Assembly (NCBI GenBank): GCA_028709805.1 | Contig: JAQUTL010000028.1 | Location: forward strand, 1-34,978 | Length of the DNA: 34,978 bases | Direction of reading: 5' to 3' | Origin: Victivallaceae bacterium | GTDB taxonomy: Bacteria; Verrucomicrobiota; Lentisphaeria; Victivallales; Victivallaceae | Shown: positions 7,548 through 15,052 of the stretch, piece after piece | How positions within the stretch are numbered: position 1 is the first letter of the stretch | How the letters are laid out: each line of letters opens with the position of its first letter | Made by a program: the position numbers and the translations under genes | The notes under the pieces: generated by a model | The model's input: only the letters and a program-made list of their open reading frames with translations | Databases searched by the model: none | Told to the model about the DNA's origin: nothing

Positions 7548-7571
7548 ATCGGTTTCGGATATTAAACCGAT
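7548..7571. promoter_or_regulatory. Inverted repeat in the divergent gap before the packaging genes
   Basis: ATCGGTTT (7548-7555) and AAACCGAT (7564-7571), perfect 8-bp arms with an 8-base spacer. It sits between the divergent HARE-HTH gene and the terminase operon, 24 bases before ATG 7596. An operator for the late operon is a reasonable reading. Confidence 0.5.
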
Positions 7572-7595
7572 AATTCTTCAATATAAGAGACTTGC

Positions 7596-7805
7596 ATGGA
7601 TAACAAGCCAAAACTGACGGCATTGCCGCCGGAAAAGGTCGTGGAAATTATCGCCCGTTCTGGGTTCCGCGATATGACAATGGAAAAACTGGAACGGGAC
7701 ATCGCCGCCGGACTCCCGCTGAACGGCGACGGCACGGTTAATTTTCTTGAATATACGGCGTGGATGGTGAAGGAGGTGAACGGCGATGCCAATGATTCCG
7801 AATAA
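7596..7805 (+). CDS. Small protein resembling the terminase N-terminus (possible small terminase or DNA-binding factor)
   Basis: A 69-residue protein whose end overlaps the terminase gene by 20 bases. Residues 10-60 align with residues 8-62 of the terminase that follows: L-P-P-x-x-V-V-x-x-I then GDGTVNFLEYTAWMV versus GGQTVSLFKYAAWLR. The two therefore share one small helical domain, probably by duplication. Position directly before the terminase large subunit is where a small terminase subunit is normally found, but it is much shorter than most and no family match is recognised. The role in DNA recognition is inference from position. Confidence 0.6.
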   Translation: MDNKPKLTALPPEKVVEIIARSGFRDMTMEKLERDIAAGLPLNGDGTVNFLEYTAWMVKEVNGDANDSE

Positions 7806-10128
7806 ATTGCGACCGGGCGATCTGGTTAAACTGGTCAATTCAACCGCCTCGCTCGGATACGTTCTGAACGAACGGCAGCTCCGTCGGCATCGGGAACGGG
7901 CGGGATTCCGCATCACCGACGACGGCGGACAGACGGTCAGCCTGTTCAAGTACGCGGCATGGCTGCGGCAGCAGATTCAAATCCGCGAGGACAATCCGGC
8001 GCAAACCTATGAGGAAAAGAAAAACGCCGTCCGCAACCGGAATATCGCTCTCGCCCTTGCCGGACGTGACATCGGCGAACTTCCGCCGGTCGTGAATCAG
8101 GAGCGGAAAGCCGCCTGTGAAAAAGACTTCCGGCTGTTCTGCGAATCGTATTTCCCGGAGGCGTTCACACTGGAGTGGTCGCCAGACCACCTCAAGGCGA
8201 TTCACCGGATTGAAACGGCGGTTCTGCACGGCGGGCTGTTCGCTCTGGCGATGCCGCGCGGCAGCGGTAAGAGTAGCTTGTCGGAAACGGCGGCCATCTG
8301 GGCGATGCTCTACGGCCATCGCGAGTTTGTGACACTGATCGGAGCGACCGAAATGGCCGCGCTGGAAATGCTCGACAGCATCAAGACCGAACTGGATGTG
8401 AACGAACATCTTGCCGAGGACTTCCCGGAGGTCGTCTATCCGATTGCCCAGCTCGACGGCATTGCGAACCGGTGCGCCGGTCAGCTGCATCACGGCGAGC
8501 GGACGCGCATCACCTGGACGAACAACGAAATCGTTTTGCCGACCATCGAGGGAAGCAAGGCGAGCGGAATCATCGTCCGGGTAGCGGGAATAACCGGTCG
8601 GGTACGCGGAATGAAGTACAAGCGAAGCGACGGGCGCAGCGTCCGGCCATCGCTTGTGATCATCGACGACCCGCAGACTTCGGAATCCGCCGGTTCTTTG
8701 GAGCAGACCCACAAGCGCGTCCGGGTACTGGCCGGAGACATTCTCGGCTTGGCGGGGCCGAATTCGAAAATATCGGGAATCATGCCTTGCACAATTATCA
8801 GACCGGGCGACATGGCGGACATCATCCTGAACCGGAATACGCATCCCGACTGGAATGGCGAGAAAACCAAAATGGTGTACCGCTTTCCGACCAATATGAA
8901 ACTCTGGGAGCTGTATGCGGAAATCCGCGCGGAATCGCTGCGAACGGACGGCAATTTTCAGGCGGCGACGGATTTTTATCTTGCGAACCGCGAGGCGATG
9001 GACGCCGGAGCGGAAGTGAGCTGGGCGGCGCGGTTCAACCATGACGAGGTCAGTGCGCTCCAGCACGCGATGAATCTCAAATTCCAGGACGAGGCCGCGT
9101 TTTCCGCCGAGTACCAGAACGAACCGTTGGCGGAGGACATTGACGGCGAGGCAATGCTCTCCATCGACGCGATTTGCGGTAAAATCAACGGCTTGGGAAA
9201 AGGACGCGTTCCATTGAATTGCGACCGTCTGAGTATGTTCATCGACGTTCAGAAGGCATTGCTCTTTTATGTCGTTATCGCCTGGGCGGAGGATTTCACG
9301 GGCGCGGTGGTGGATTACGGAACGTATCCCGACCAGCACCGCAAGGAATTCTCACTCGCTGATGCCAACCCGACGATTCAGAGCCTCTACCCGAACGCCG
9401 GACTTGAGGGTGGACTGTATGCCGCGCTGACTTCGCTGACCGAGGATTATCTCGGACGCGAGTGGGAACGCGAGGACGGCGCGATGCTGAAAATCGACCG
9501 CGCGATGATTGACGCGAACTGGGGGCAAAGTACGGAAATCGTGTATCAGTTCTGCCGGACAAGCATGTATGCCGGAATTCTGCTGCCGTCCCACGGACGG
9601 TATGTCGGTGCGTCATCCAAGCCGATGACCGAATACAGGAAACAACCCGGCGACCGGCTCGGCTTCAACTGGATGATTCCGTCGGTCGCGGGAAAACGCG
9701 CCATCCGTCATGTGATTTACGACACGAACTTCTGGAAAAGTTTCATCCATGCGCGGCTGGCGGTGCCGACCGGCGACAAGGGTTCACTCACTCTCTACGG
9801 ACGCATTCCCGGCGTACATCAGCTCTTGGCCGAACATCTGACCGCCGAGTACCGCGTGAAAACGCAGGGGCGCGGCCGAACCGTCGATGAATGGAAATTG
9901 AAACCCGAACGAAATGACAATCATTGGCTTGACTGTTGCGCGGGGTGCGCTGTTATAAGCTCAATGCTTGGTTCGGCGCTTCCGGAAACGCTTCCGATAC
10001 GCATACAACGCAAGGGAAGAATCAAACTTTCCGAGCGGCGTATCGGCGGTACGGCATCGGACGGCGCACCAATGCGGAGAGAAGGAAAATTGAAACTTTC
10101 AGAGTTAAGGAGACAGAAAAATGGATGA
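7786..10128 (+). CDS. Phage terminase large subunit
   Basis: A 780-residue packaging ATPase/nuclease. Walker A is PRGSGKS (157-163) and Walker B VIIDDP (291-296). The part after about residue 470 (DVQKALLFYVVIAW and later acidic residues) is the nuclease region. Residues 1-65 are an extra domain shared with the preceding 69-residue protein. It is large for a terminase (lambda gpA is about 640 residues). The C-terminus is very basic and has two similar units, GRIKLSERR and GKLKLSELRR. It is followed by a 47-residue ORF that starts within its last codons. The portal is not adjacent: a recombinase cassette and a methyltransferase intervene. Confidence 0.9.
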   Translation: MPMIPNKLRPGDLVKLVNSTASLGYVLNERQLRRHRERAGFRITDDGGQTVSLFKYAAWLRQQIQIREDNPAQTYEEKKNAVRNRNIALALAGRDIGELPPVVNQERKAACEKDFRLFCESYFPEAFTLEWSPDHLKAIHRIETAVLHGGLFALAMPRGSGKSSLSETAAIWAMLYGHREFVTLIGATEMAALEMLDSIKTELDVNEHLAEDFPEVVYPIAQLDGIANRCAGQLHHGERTRITWTNNEIVLPTIEGSKASGIIVRVAGITGRVRGMKYKRSDGRSVRPSLVIIDDPQTSESAGSLEQTHKRVRVLAGDILGLAGPNSKISGIMPCTIIRPGDMADIILNRNTHPDWNGEKTKMVYRFPTNMKLWELYAEIRAESLRTDGNFQAATDFYLANREAMDAGAEVSWAARFNHDEVSALQHAMNLKFQDEAAFSAEYQNEPLAEDIDGEAMLSIDAICGKINGLGKGRVPLNCDRLSMFIDVQKALLFYVVIAWAEDFTGAVVDYGTYPDQHRKEFSLADANPTIQSLYPNAGLEGGLYAALTSLTEDYLGREWEREDGAMLKIDRAMIDANWGQSTEIVYQFCRTSMYAGILLPSHGRYVGASSKPMTEYRKQPGDRLGFNWMIPSVAGKRAIRHVIYDTNFWKSFIHARLAVPTGDKGSLTLYGRIPGVHQLLAEHLTAEYRVKTQGRGRTVDEWKLKPERNDNHWLDCCAGCAVISSMLGSALPETLPIRIQRKGRIKLSERRIGGTASDGAPMRREGKLKLSELRRQKNG

Positions 10129-10264
10129 CAAAACCCTTCCCGAAAACATTCGGCAGACCATTGATTTAATCGTTGCGGTATTTCGCAAGATTCAGAAGAA
10201 ACCATTGGATAAAGTCGAACATAAGAGCTTATGTAACAAGAGCATGAAAGGATGTGCCGTATGA
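10121..10264 (+). CDS. 47-residue ORF linking terminase and DUF2924 gene
   Basis: ATG at 10121 follows a strong site, AAGGAGA, eight bases upstream. It overlaps the terminase stop by 8 bases and the DUF2924 start by four (ATGA at 10261-10264). The product begins MDDKTLPENIRQTIDLIVAVF and is lysine-rich. No family is recognised. The strong ribosome site and both overlaps argue that it is translated, possibly mainly to couple the terminase and the recombinase cassette. Confidence 0.5.
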   Translation: MDDKTLPENIRQTIDLIVAVFRKIQKKPLDKVEHKSLCNKSMKGCAV

Positions 10265-10695
10265 AACAATCTGCTGCGTTGGAACGCCAGCTAAGGGCGG
10301 TGGATGCGCTTGGATACAGAGAGCTCCAAAGCAAATTCACCTCTCTTTGCGGGTATGCCCCCGGAGTCATGAAAACCCAGGGGTTGCGCAGACGAATAGT
10401 TTATCGTCTGCAGGAAATTGAATTCGGAGGACTGAATGCGGAAGACAAATCCAAATTGGAAAAGATTGCCGATGGCGACATGCTGGCAAATCTAATCAGG
10501 GAGGGAGTCGGCCGTGCCATTCTGAAAGGAACGAGACTTTCCCGTGAATGGAAAGGCGTCAGACATGAGGTGATCGCTTCCGGCGAGCGGAAATTTGAAT
10601 ACAACGGAAAGACATATAAATCGCTGTCAGCCATCGCCAGGGAAATCACTGGAACTCGTTGGAATGGAAAAATCTTCTTCGGAGTCAAGAAATGA
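10261..10695 (+). CDS. DUF2924 protein, recombinase partner
   Basis: The ATG at 10261 is chosen because it has AAAGGA eight bases upstream and an ATGA overlap with the previous ORF. The 144-residue protein ends in the DUF2924 signature: GTRLSREWKGVRHEV, then FEYNGKTYKSLSAIAREITGTRWNG and FFGVKK. DUF2924 genes are typically found directly upstream of a large serine recombinase, as here (ATGA overlap with the next gene). The molecular role is not known; a DNA-binding accessory factor for recombination is a reasonable guess. The region is more A+T-rich than the terminase. Confidence 0.85.
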   Translation: MKQSAALERQLRAVDALGYRELQSKFTSLCGYAPGVMKTQGLRRRIVYRLQEIEFGGLNAEDKSKLEKIADGDMLANLIREGVGRAILKGTRLSREWKGVRHEVIASGERKFEYNGKTYKSLSAIAREITGTRWNGKIFFGVKK

Positions 10696-11966
10696 ACAGG
10701 GAAAAGAAAATACGGTGCGCGGTATATTGCCGCAAATCAGTGGAAGACGAGGTGGAGAAAGAATTCAATTCCATCGACGCTCAACGGGAAGCCGGAGAGA
10801 TGTTTATTGCGTCTCAAAGAGGAAACGGCTGGGTGTGCCTTCCCAGACATTACGATGACTACGGTCTCTCCGGCGGCAATATGAATCGTCCGGCACTGAA
10901 AGATTTGCTTGCCGATTGCGAATCCGGTTTGGTGGACATTGTCATCGTCTACAAAGTGGATCGCCTGTCGCGGTCAATCGTAGATTTTGCGGAATTGTCA
11001 AAGGACTTTGACAAGTGGGGTGTGAACTTTGTCAGTGTCACGCAAGATATTAACACATCAACAAGTTCCGGCCGAATGATGTTGAATATTTTGATGACAT
11101 TCGCACAATACGAGCGCGAAATAATTTCCGAGAGAACTCGTGACAAGATGGCGGCCAGCCGCAAGAAAGGCAAATGGGTCGGAGGAATCACACCTTACGG
11201 GTATCGCGTTGAGAAGGGACGATTGATTATCGTTCCGGCACAGGCGAAAACCGTTCAAAATGTATTTCTGCGGTTCTGCGAATCGCAATCGCCGAAACTG
11301 GTTGCCTACGAGCTGAATAAATCAGGGCTCACGACAAGAAAGGGCAAGGCATGGACAAAAGGGCATATCTACCGAATTCTTAACAACTTCAGTTACATCG
11401 GGAAGGTTAATTACAAGGGACATGTCTGCAAGGGCGAACAGGATGCCATTATCGACGATGAGTTGTGGAAGCGCACCCACGAGATCCTCTCCGGCAACGC
11501 GCCAGTGAAAGAATTCAAGGGAAAGGTCGAGACTGTTGCGCCGCTGAGAGGAGTGATTCATTGCGGTCACTGCAACGGTGCTATGTCACCGATTTATACA
11601 AGAAAGGACGGGAAAAACTATTACTACTATATCTGCTCAAAAGACGAAAAGAGGGGTGAGCGAATCTGCCCGATAGGGCGGATGCCGGCTGGCGATGTTG
11701 AACAAATCGTCCGGAACAAAATATCGGAACTGTTGAGCAATCCGGAGTTCGTTTCCATCATAGCCGCAAAGGCGGAATGCGAACCACTCAAAATGCGGGA
11801 ATTCTTCAAACGAGAAATGTGGGAGGGAATGACACCGATGGAACAAAACCGGCTTATCAACCTGCTGATCGAAAAAATCACCGTATGGAGCGATTCGCTG
11901 GAATTTGAATTCAAAACACAAGGTATGAAATTCATCATGGAGGACTTTGGCAGTGGACAAAATTGA
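10692..11966 (+). CDS. Large serine recombinase
   Basis: 424 residues. The catalytic domain starts at about residue 7 with VYCRKS (nucleophile S16, R14 nearby), followed by SIDAQRE, the VYKVDRLSR block with catalytic arginines, and the long E helix (MLNILMTFAQYEREIISERTRDK). A recombinase domain (about 160-260) and a zinc ribbon follow (HCGHCNGAM, then YYYICSKDEKRGERICP). Intact active site and zinc site suggest a working enzyme. It could be the phage integrase or the engine of a small mobile cassette together with the flanking DUF2924 and HTH proteins. Its place between terminase and portal is unusual for an integrase. Starts by ATGA overlap with the DUF2924 gene. Confidence 0.92.
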   Translation: MNREKKIRCAVYCRKSVEDEVEKEFNSIDAQREAGEMFIASQRGNGWVCLPRHYDDYGLSGGNMNRPALKDLLADCESGLVDIVIVYKVDRLSRSIVDFAELSKDFDKWGVNFVSVTQDINTSTSSGRMMLNILMTFAQYEREIISERTRDKMAASRKKGKWVGGITPYGYRVEKGRLIIVPAQAKTVQNVFLRFCESQSPKLVAYELNKSGLTTRKGKAWTKGHIYRILNNFSYIGKVNYKGHVCKGEQDAIIDDELWKRTHEILSGNAPVKEFKGKVETVAPLRGVIHCGHCNGAMSPIYTRKDGKNYYYYICSKDEKRGERICPIGRMPAGDVEQIVRNKISELLSNPEFVSIIAAKAECEPLKMREFFKREMWEGMTPMEQNRLINLLIEKITVWSDSLEFEFKTQGMKFIMEDFGSGQN

Positions 11967-12342
11967 AGTGCTTGAGAACGGCAACATAAAAGTGCGCGTA
12001 CCGCTTCTGCTTCGGAAAATCAGTAACAGAAAGCGCGCCATTGACATGAGCGAAGAAGCGGATGGAGATGTCATTGCTCCCCTGGCGGTACAACTGGCCA
12101 GAGCGTTCCGGTGGCGAAGTTACATAGACGAAGGGAAAATCGCCAGCCCGATTGCATTGGCAAACGCATTGAATCTGGATAAGGCATATGTCAACAGAAC
12201 GCTTCGAATGGCATTCCTGTCTCCGGAAATCATCCACATGATTCTAAATAATACCGCGCCGGAAACATTAAACCTTGAGACTTTTCGCGGCGCATTGCCT
12301 GTCCTGTGGCAGGAACAGCATGAGCTTTTCAAGATAGAATAA
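11953..12342 (+). CDS. HTH protein, third gene of the recombinase cassette
   Basis: Starts with GTG at 11953, which has GGAGGA eight bases upstream; a TTG at 11947 is too close to that site. It overlaps the recombinase end by 14 bases. The 129-residue product has a basic N-terminus (KIEVLENGNIKVRVPLLL), then LAVQLARAFRWRSYIDEGK and a helix-turn-helix, ASPIALANALNLDKAYVNRTLRMAFLSPEII, of the ParB/KorB type. Small HTH proteins of this type often follow recombinases paired with DUF2924. It probably binds DNA as a recombination directionality or repressor factor; this is inference. Confidence 0.7.
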   Translation: MDKIEVLENGNIKVRVPLLLRKISNRKRAIDMSEEADGDVIAPLAVQLARAFRWRSYIDEGKIASPIALANALNLDKAYVNRTLRMAFLSPEIIHMILNNTAPETLNLETFRGALPVLWQEQHELFKIE

Positions 12343-12383
12343 CGACTGTCGACAAAAGGCGGGGAAAAATCCTCACTTTTTTC

Positions 12384-12457
12384 AAAGAAAATCTGTTTTC
12401 TTTCGTCCAAACGGCTTTTTTTGGGTGATATACCCAGTGTAAATCAAACAACACTGG
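12384..12457 (+). promoter_or_regulatory. Three hairpins in the leader of the cytosine methyltransferase gene
   Basis: AAAGAAAA-TCTG-TTTTCTTT (12384-12403) is A+T-only in its stem. GGGT-GATAT-ACCC (12423-12435) and CCAGTGT-N10-ACACTGG (12434-12457) share two bases and so cannot form together. The last ends 11 bases before ATG 12469 and includes the GGAG ribosome site at its edge. Together they may separate the recombinase cassette from the methyltransferase and control its expression. Confidence 0.4.
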
Positions 12458-12468
12458 AGTAAAGCCAA

Positions 12469-14562
12469 ATGAATTACGGAAGCGTATGCAGCGGAATCGA
12501 GGCCGCGAGTCTTGCCTGGAAGCACCTGGGATGGACGGCGAAATTCTATGCCGAGGTCGAGCCGTTCCCCGCGGCGGTGCTATGCCAGCGGTTCGGGGCA
12601 ACCCGACCGATGAGGCCGCTCGATCCCGCCGAGGCGCACGATGAAAAAGACCGGAAGCTCCGCGAGAGCTGGAAGAAGCAGATCGCCGGACTGCCTCCGG
12701 TCGGACGGATACCGAATCTCGGCGATTTTCCAAAGATAAAGGATTCAGATTATGACGGACACATTGATCTGCTCGTCGGCGGCTGTCCCTGTCAATCGTA
12801 CTCGGTGGCTGGGCTCCGAAAAGGACTCGCCGACCCACGCGGAAACCTCACCCTCGAATTTGTCAAACTGGCTTACCGGACAGGCGCACGGATCGTCGTT
12901 TTTGAAAACGTGCCGGGGATTTTGTCAAGCGGTGACGGCGGAAGCGATTTTGCCGGATTCCTATCGCTCTTGTGCGGATGGGAAGTCAAGCCGCCCCGGG
13001 ACGGCTGGCGAAAATGCGGAATCGTCACCAACGCACCCGGATGTTTCGGAGTGGCATGGCGAATACTTGACGCTCAATATACCAGAGTTCCCGAATTTCC
13101 AAGGGCGGTCCCGCAGCGACGGAGACGTCTCATCCTTGTCGGACATCTTGATTCGTGGCTCTATCCCGCCAAAGTATTATTTGACGGAGAAATGCTCGGA
13201 GGGGATACTCCGCCGCGCCGAACGAAGAGGCAAGGATTTGCCGCCGATTCTGAAAGCGGCGTTGCTCCGTCAGATTGCAAAGAACTGAACGGGAACGACT
13301 GCTTCGACATCCGTCAGGTGGAAGTACAGGAAAGAAATCTCTCGCCGACACTGATCGCCACCGATTACAAGGGCGGCAAGGCGGTTTCATTCTACACTCA
13401 GCGGAAAGCCGAGAGCATGGTTCCGCTGGAGGAATGCTCCAACACGCTGGTTAACGGAACTTGTCCGGGGCATCAAAACGCGGTCTGCTTTCAGCAAAAC
13501 ACCCGCGACGAAATCCGGCTGATGAACGGCGACGGGGCAATCGCCGGTGCGCTTGCGGCCGAACTTGGTTCAAAACAGCAGAATTATCTTTGTTACGAAC
13601 ACAATCCGACCGATGCCAGGTTGAAGGAAGTGCCGGTATCCCCTACGGTTCTCGGTCGCTGGGGAACGGGCGGCAACCAAACGCCGCTTGTGGTAAACGA
13701 TGACAAAACCTCCTCCGCATCCAATGACAGGTGCGGAAAAGAAGCACAACGCGAAGGCGGCGAACCGTCGGAAAAGAGCGGTGCGGAGGAGGTTTCTTCC
13801 AAAAACATGGATGTCGTCGGCTTCATTAAAAATGACGCCGGAGGAAATTTGCAGGGCTTTTGGAACGAGGTGTTCCCGACCATGCGAACGGAAATCACTC
13901 CGGCGGTTGCTCGACGGGAATGTTTCAATTTGACCTTCTGCGATGCCAACGGAACACGCAAGGATCGTCCGGACGGCGGCCTCTACGTTACTCCGGCGGA
14001 TGCCAGCAAAACGGTCACGACCGGAGGCACGAACGCCGAGACCGTGGTGGTCGCGCTTGACGGGGACAAATTGGCGAAAGCCGAGCGCAAGGGCGGTTCC
14101 GGTTTGGGTGTTTCCGAAGACGGCGTGATGTATACGCAGACGGTCAAGGATGTACACGCGGTCGCCTACGATGAGTGTGTCCCCCTGGATTTGCGCAATG
14201 CGACCCGCGATCCCGAAAAATGCGATGCCGTCAACCGGCAGGGAGTCGGAGTCGGCACGGATGGCGATCCCATGGGGACGATTTCGGCAGGCAATGTTCC
14301 GGGAGTCGGATGGCGGGCGACTGTCCGCCGTCTGCTTCCTGTTGAATGCGAAAGACTGATGGGATTTCCCGACAATCATACCCGCATCGTCTGGAAAGGG
14401 CTGCCGGAAGAGGAATGTCCCGATGCCCCCAGATACAAGGCGTGCGGCAACAGCATGTGCGTCAACGTGATGGCATGGGTGGGCAAAAGAATTGATTGTG
14501 TCGAAAAAAATATTGCCACGAACATGGCAATTATTCAAACTCAACCAGGAGAAAGCCAATGA
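12469..14562 (+). CDS. C5-cytosine DNA methyltransferase with large repetitive insert
   Basis: 697 residues, far longer than the usual 300-450. Motif I is SVCSGIEAASLAW near the N-terminus; motif IV GGCPCQS has catalytic Cys108; motif VI ENV is 146-148; motif VIII QRRRR is 216-220. Motif IX (RLLPVECERLMGFPDNHT) and X (YKACGNSMCVNVMAW) are at the C-terminus. Between about 255 and 610, where the target-recognition domain belongs, sits a long insert with several degenerate units of the form S-x-T-L/V...G...F/V (for example LSPTLIA, CSNTLVNG, VSPTVLG, ASKTVTTGG, MGTISAGN). The enzyme should make 5-methylcytosine and help the phage avoid restriction. No restriction partner is adjacent. Confidence 0.93.
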   Translation: MNYGSVCSGIEAASLAWKHLGWTAKFYAEVEPFPAAVLCQRFGATRPMRPLDPAEAHDEKDRKLRESWKKQIAGLPPVGRIPNLGDFPKIKDSDYDGHIDLLVGGCPCQSYSVAGLRKGLADPRGNLTLEFVKLAYRTGARIVVFENVPGILSSGDGGSDFAGFLSLLCGWEVKPPRDGWRKCGIVTNAPGCFGVAWRILDAQYTRVPEFPRAVPQRRRRLILVGHLDSWLYPAKVLFDGEMLGGDTPPRRTKRQGFAADSESGVAPSDCKELNGNDCFDIRQVEVQERNLSPTLIATDYKGGKAVSFYTQRKAESMVPLEECSNTLVNGTCPGHQNAVCFQQNTRDEIRLMNGDGAIAGALAAELGSKQQNYLCYEHNPTDARLKEVPVSPTVLGRWGTGGNQTPLVVNDDKTSSASNDRCGKEAQREGGEPSEKSGAEEVSSKNMDVVGFIKNDAGGNLQGFWNEVFPTMRTEITPAVARRECFNLTFCDANGTRKDRPDGGLYVTPADASKTVTTGGTNAETVVVALDGDKLAKAERKGGSGLGVSEDGVMYTQTVKDVHAVAYDECVPLDLRNATRDPEKCDAVNRQGVGVGTDGDPMGTISAGNVPGVGWRATVRRLLPVECERLMGFPDNHTRIVWKGLPEEECPDAPRYKACGNSMCVNVMAWVGKRIDCVEKNIATNMAIIQTQPGESQ

Positions 14563-14783
14563 GTGAAATCGAACCGGAATGCCTCGAATGCGCGGCGCAG
14601 TATGAAGAACTGCTCGCCGACTACAAGCGCCTGAAAAAGAAGCTCCGCAAAATGCGGAAATCCTTTGCCGCCATTGAGTGCGCGATCACACACAAATGCG
14701 ACCATTACGCTGAATTCATTATCGGTGAATGCGAAGCGTATCGCGGCAAATATGAATATGCGCCGGATTGCGAGAAAAAATAG
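14559..14783 (+). CDS. Small coiled-coil, cysteine-rich protein (74 aa)
   Basis: ATG at 14559 overlaps the methyltransferase stop (ATGA), with AGGAGA about 10 bases upstream. The product has CLECAAQYEELLADYKRLKKKL, a CxxC followed by a charged helix likely to form a coiled coil, and further cysteines (C-A-I-T-H-K-C, ending DCEKK). No family is recognised. Coupling to the methyltransferase suggests co-expression, not necessarily shared function. Confidence 0.55.
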   Translation: MSEIEPECLECAAQYEELLADYKRLKKKLRKMRKSFAAIECAITHKCDHYAEFIIGECEAYRGKYEYAPDCEKK

Positions 14784-14798
14784 CGCCAATCGGCGCTA
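14781..14798 (+). terminator. Hairpin at the end of the methyltransferase operon
   Basis: TAGCGCC (14781-14787), AATC loop, GGCGCTA (14792-14798), followed only by ATTT. The TAG stop of the preceding gene is in the stem. A weak terminator or an mRNA processing site before the head genes. Confidence 0.45.
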
Positions 14799-14843
14799 AT
14801 TTCCGCCACGAATAATCCCGTTACACTTAACTGCAGGAACAAA

Positions 14844-15044
14844 ATGTCTCAAAATAATGAAATTGATGATTCGATTCGGCAAAATGCCGCCGGGCCGAAG
14901 TCCGCCGAAGTGGACGGACAGAAGGTCGAGCAGCATTCGTTGCCGGATCAGATCGAAGCGGATAAATACCTCGCGTCGAAAAAGGCGGTAAAATCCCGCA
15001 CAAGCGGCCTGAAGTTTTCCAAACTCTGCCATTCAGGAGCGTGA
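14844..15044 (+). CDS. gpW-like small head protein
   Basis: A 66-residue protein directly before the portal. The segment VDGQKVEQHSLPDQIEADKY, then LASKKAVKSR and GLKFSKL, resembles small head-tail joining or gpW-type proteins that precede lambda-family portals. In lambda, gpW lies between terminase and portal and joins the head to the tail. Assignment rests on position and motif style; 5-residue local motifs alone would not prove it. Confidence 0.5.
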   Translation: MSQNNEIDDSIRQNAAGPKSAEVDGQKVEQHSLPDQIEADKYLASKKAVKSRTSGLKFSKLCHSGA

Positions 15045-15052
15045 GGTGTTTT

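Noticed and set aside
7840..9339. Long reverse-strand open frame opposite the terminase
   Set aside because: Same cause: antisense shadow of a gene with Walker motifs. No ribosome site or domain supports it.
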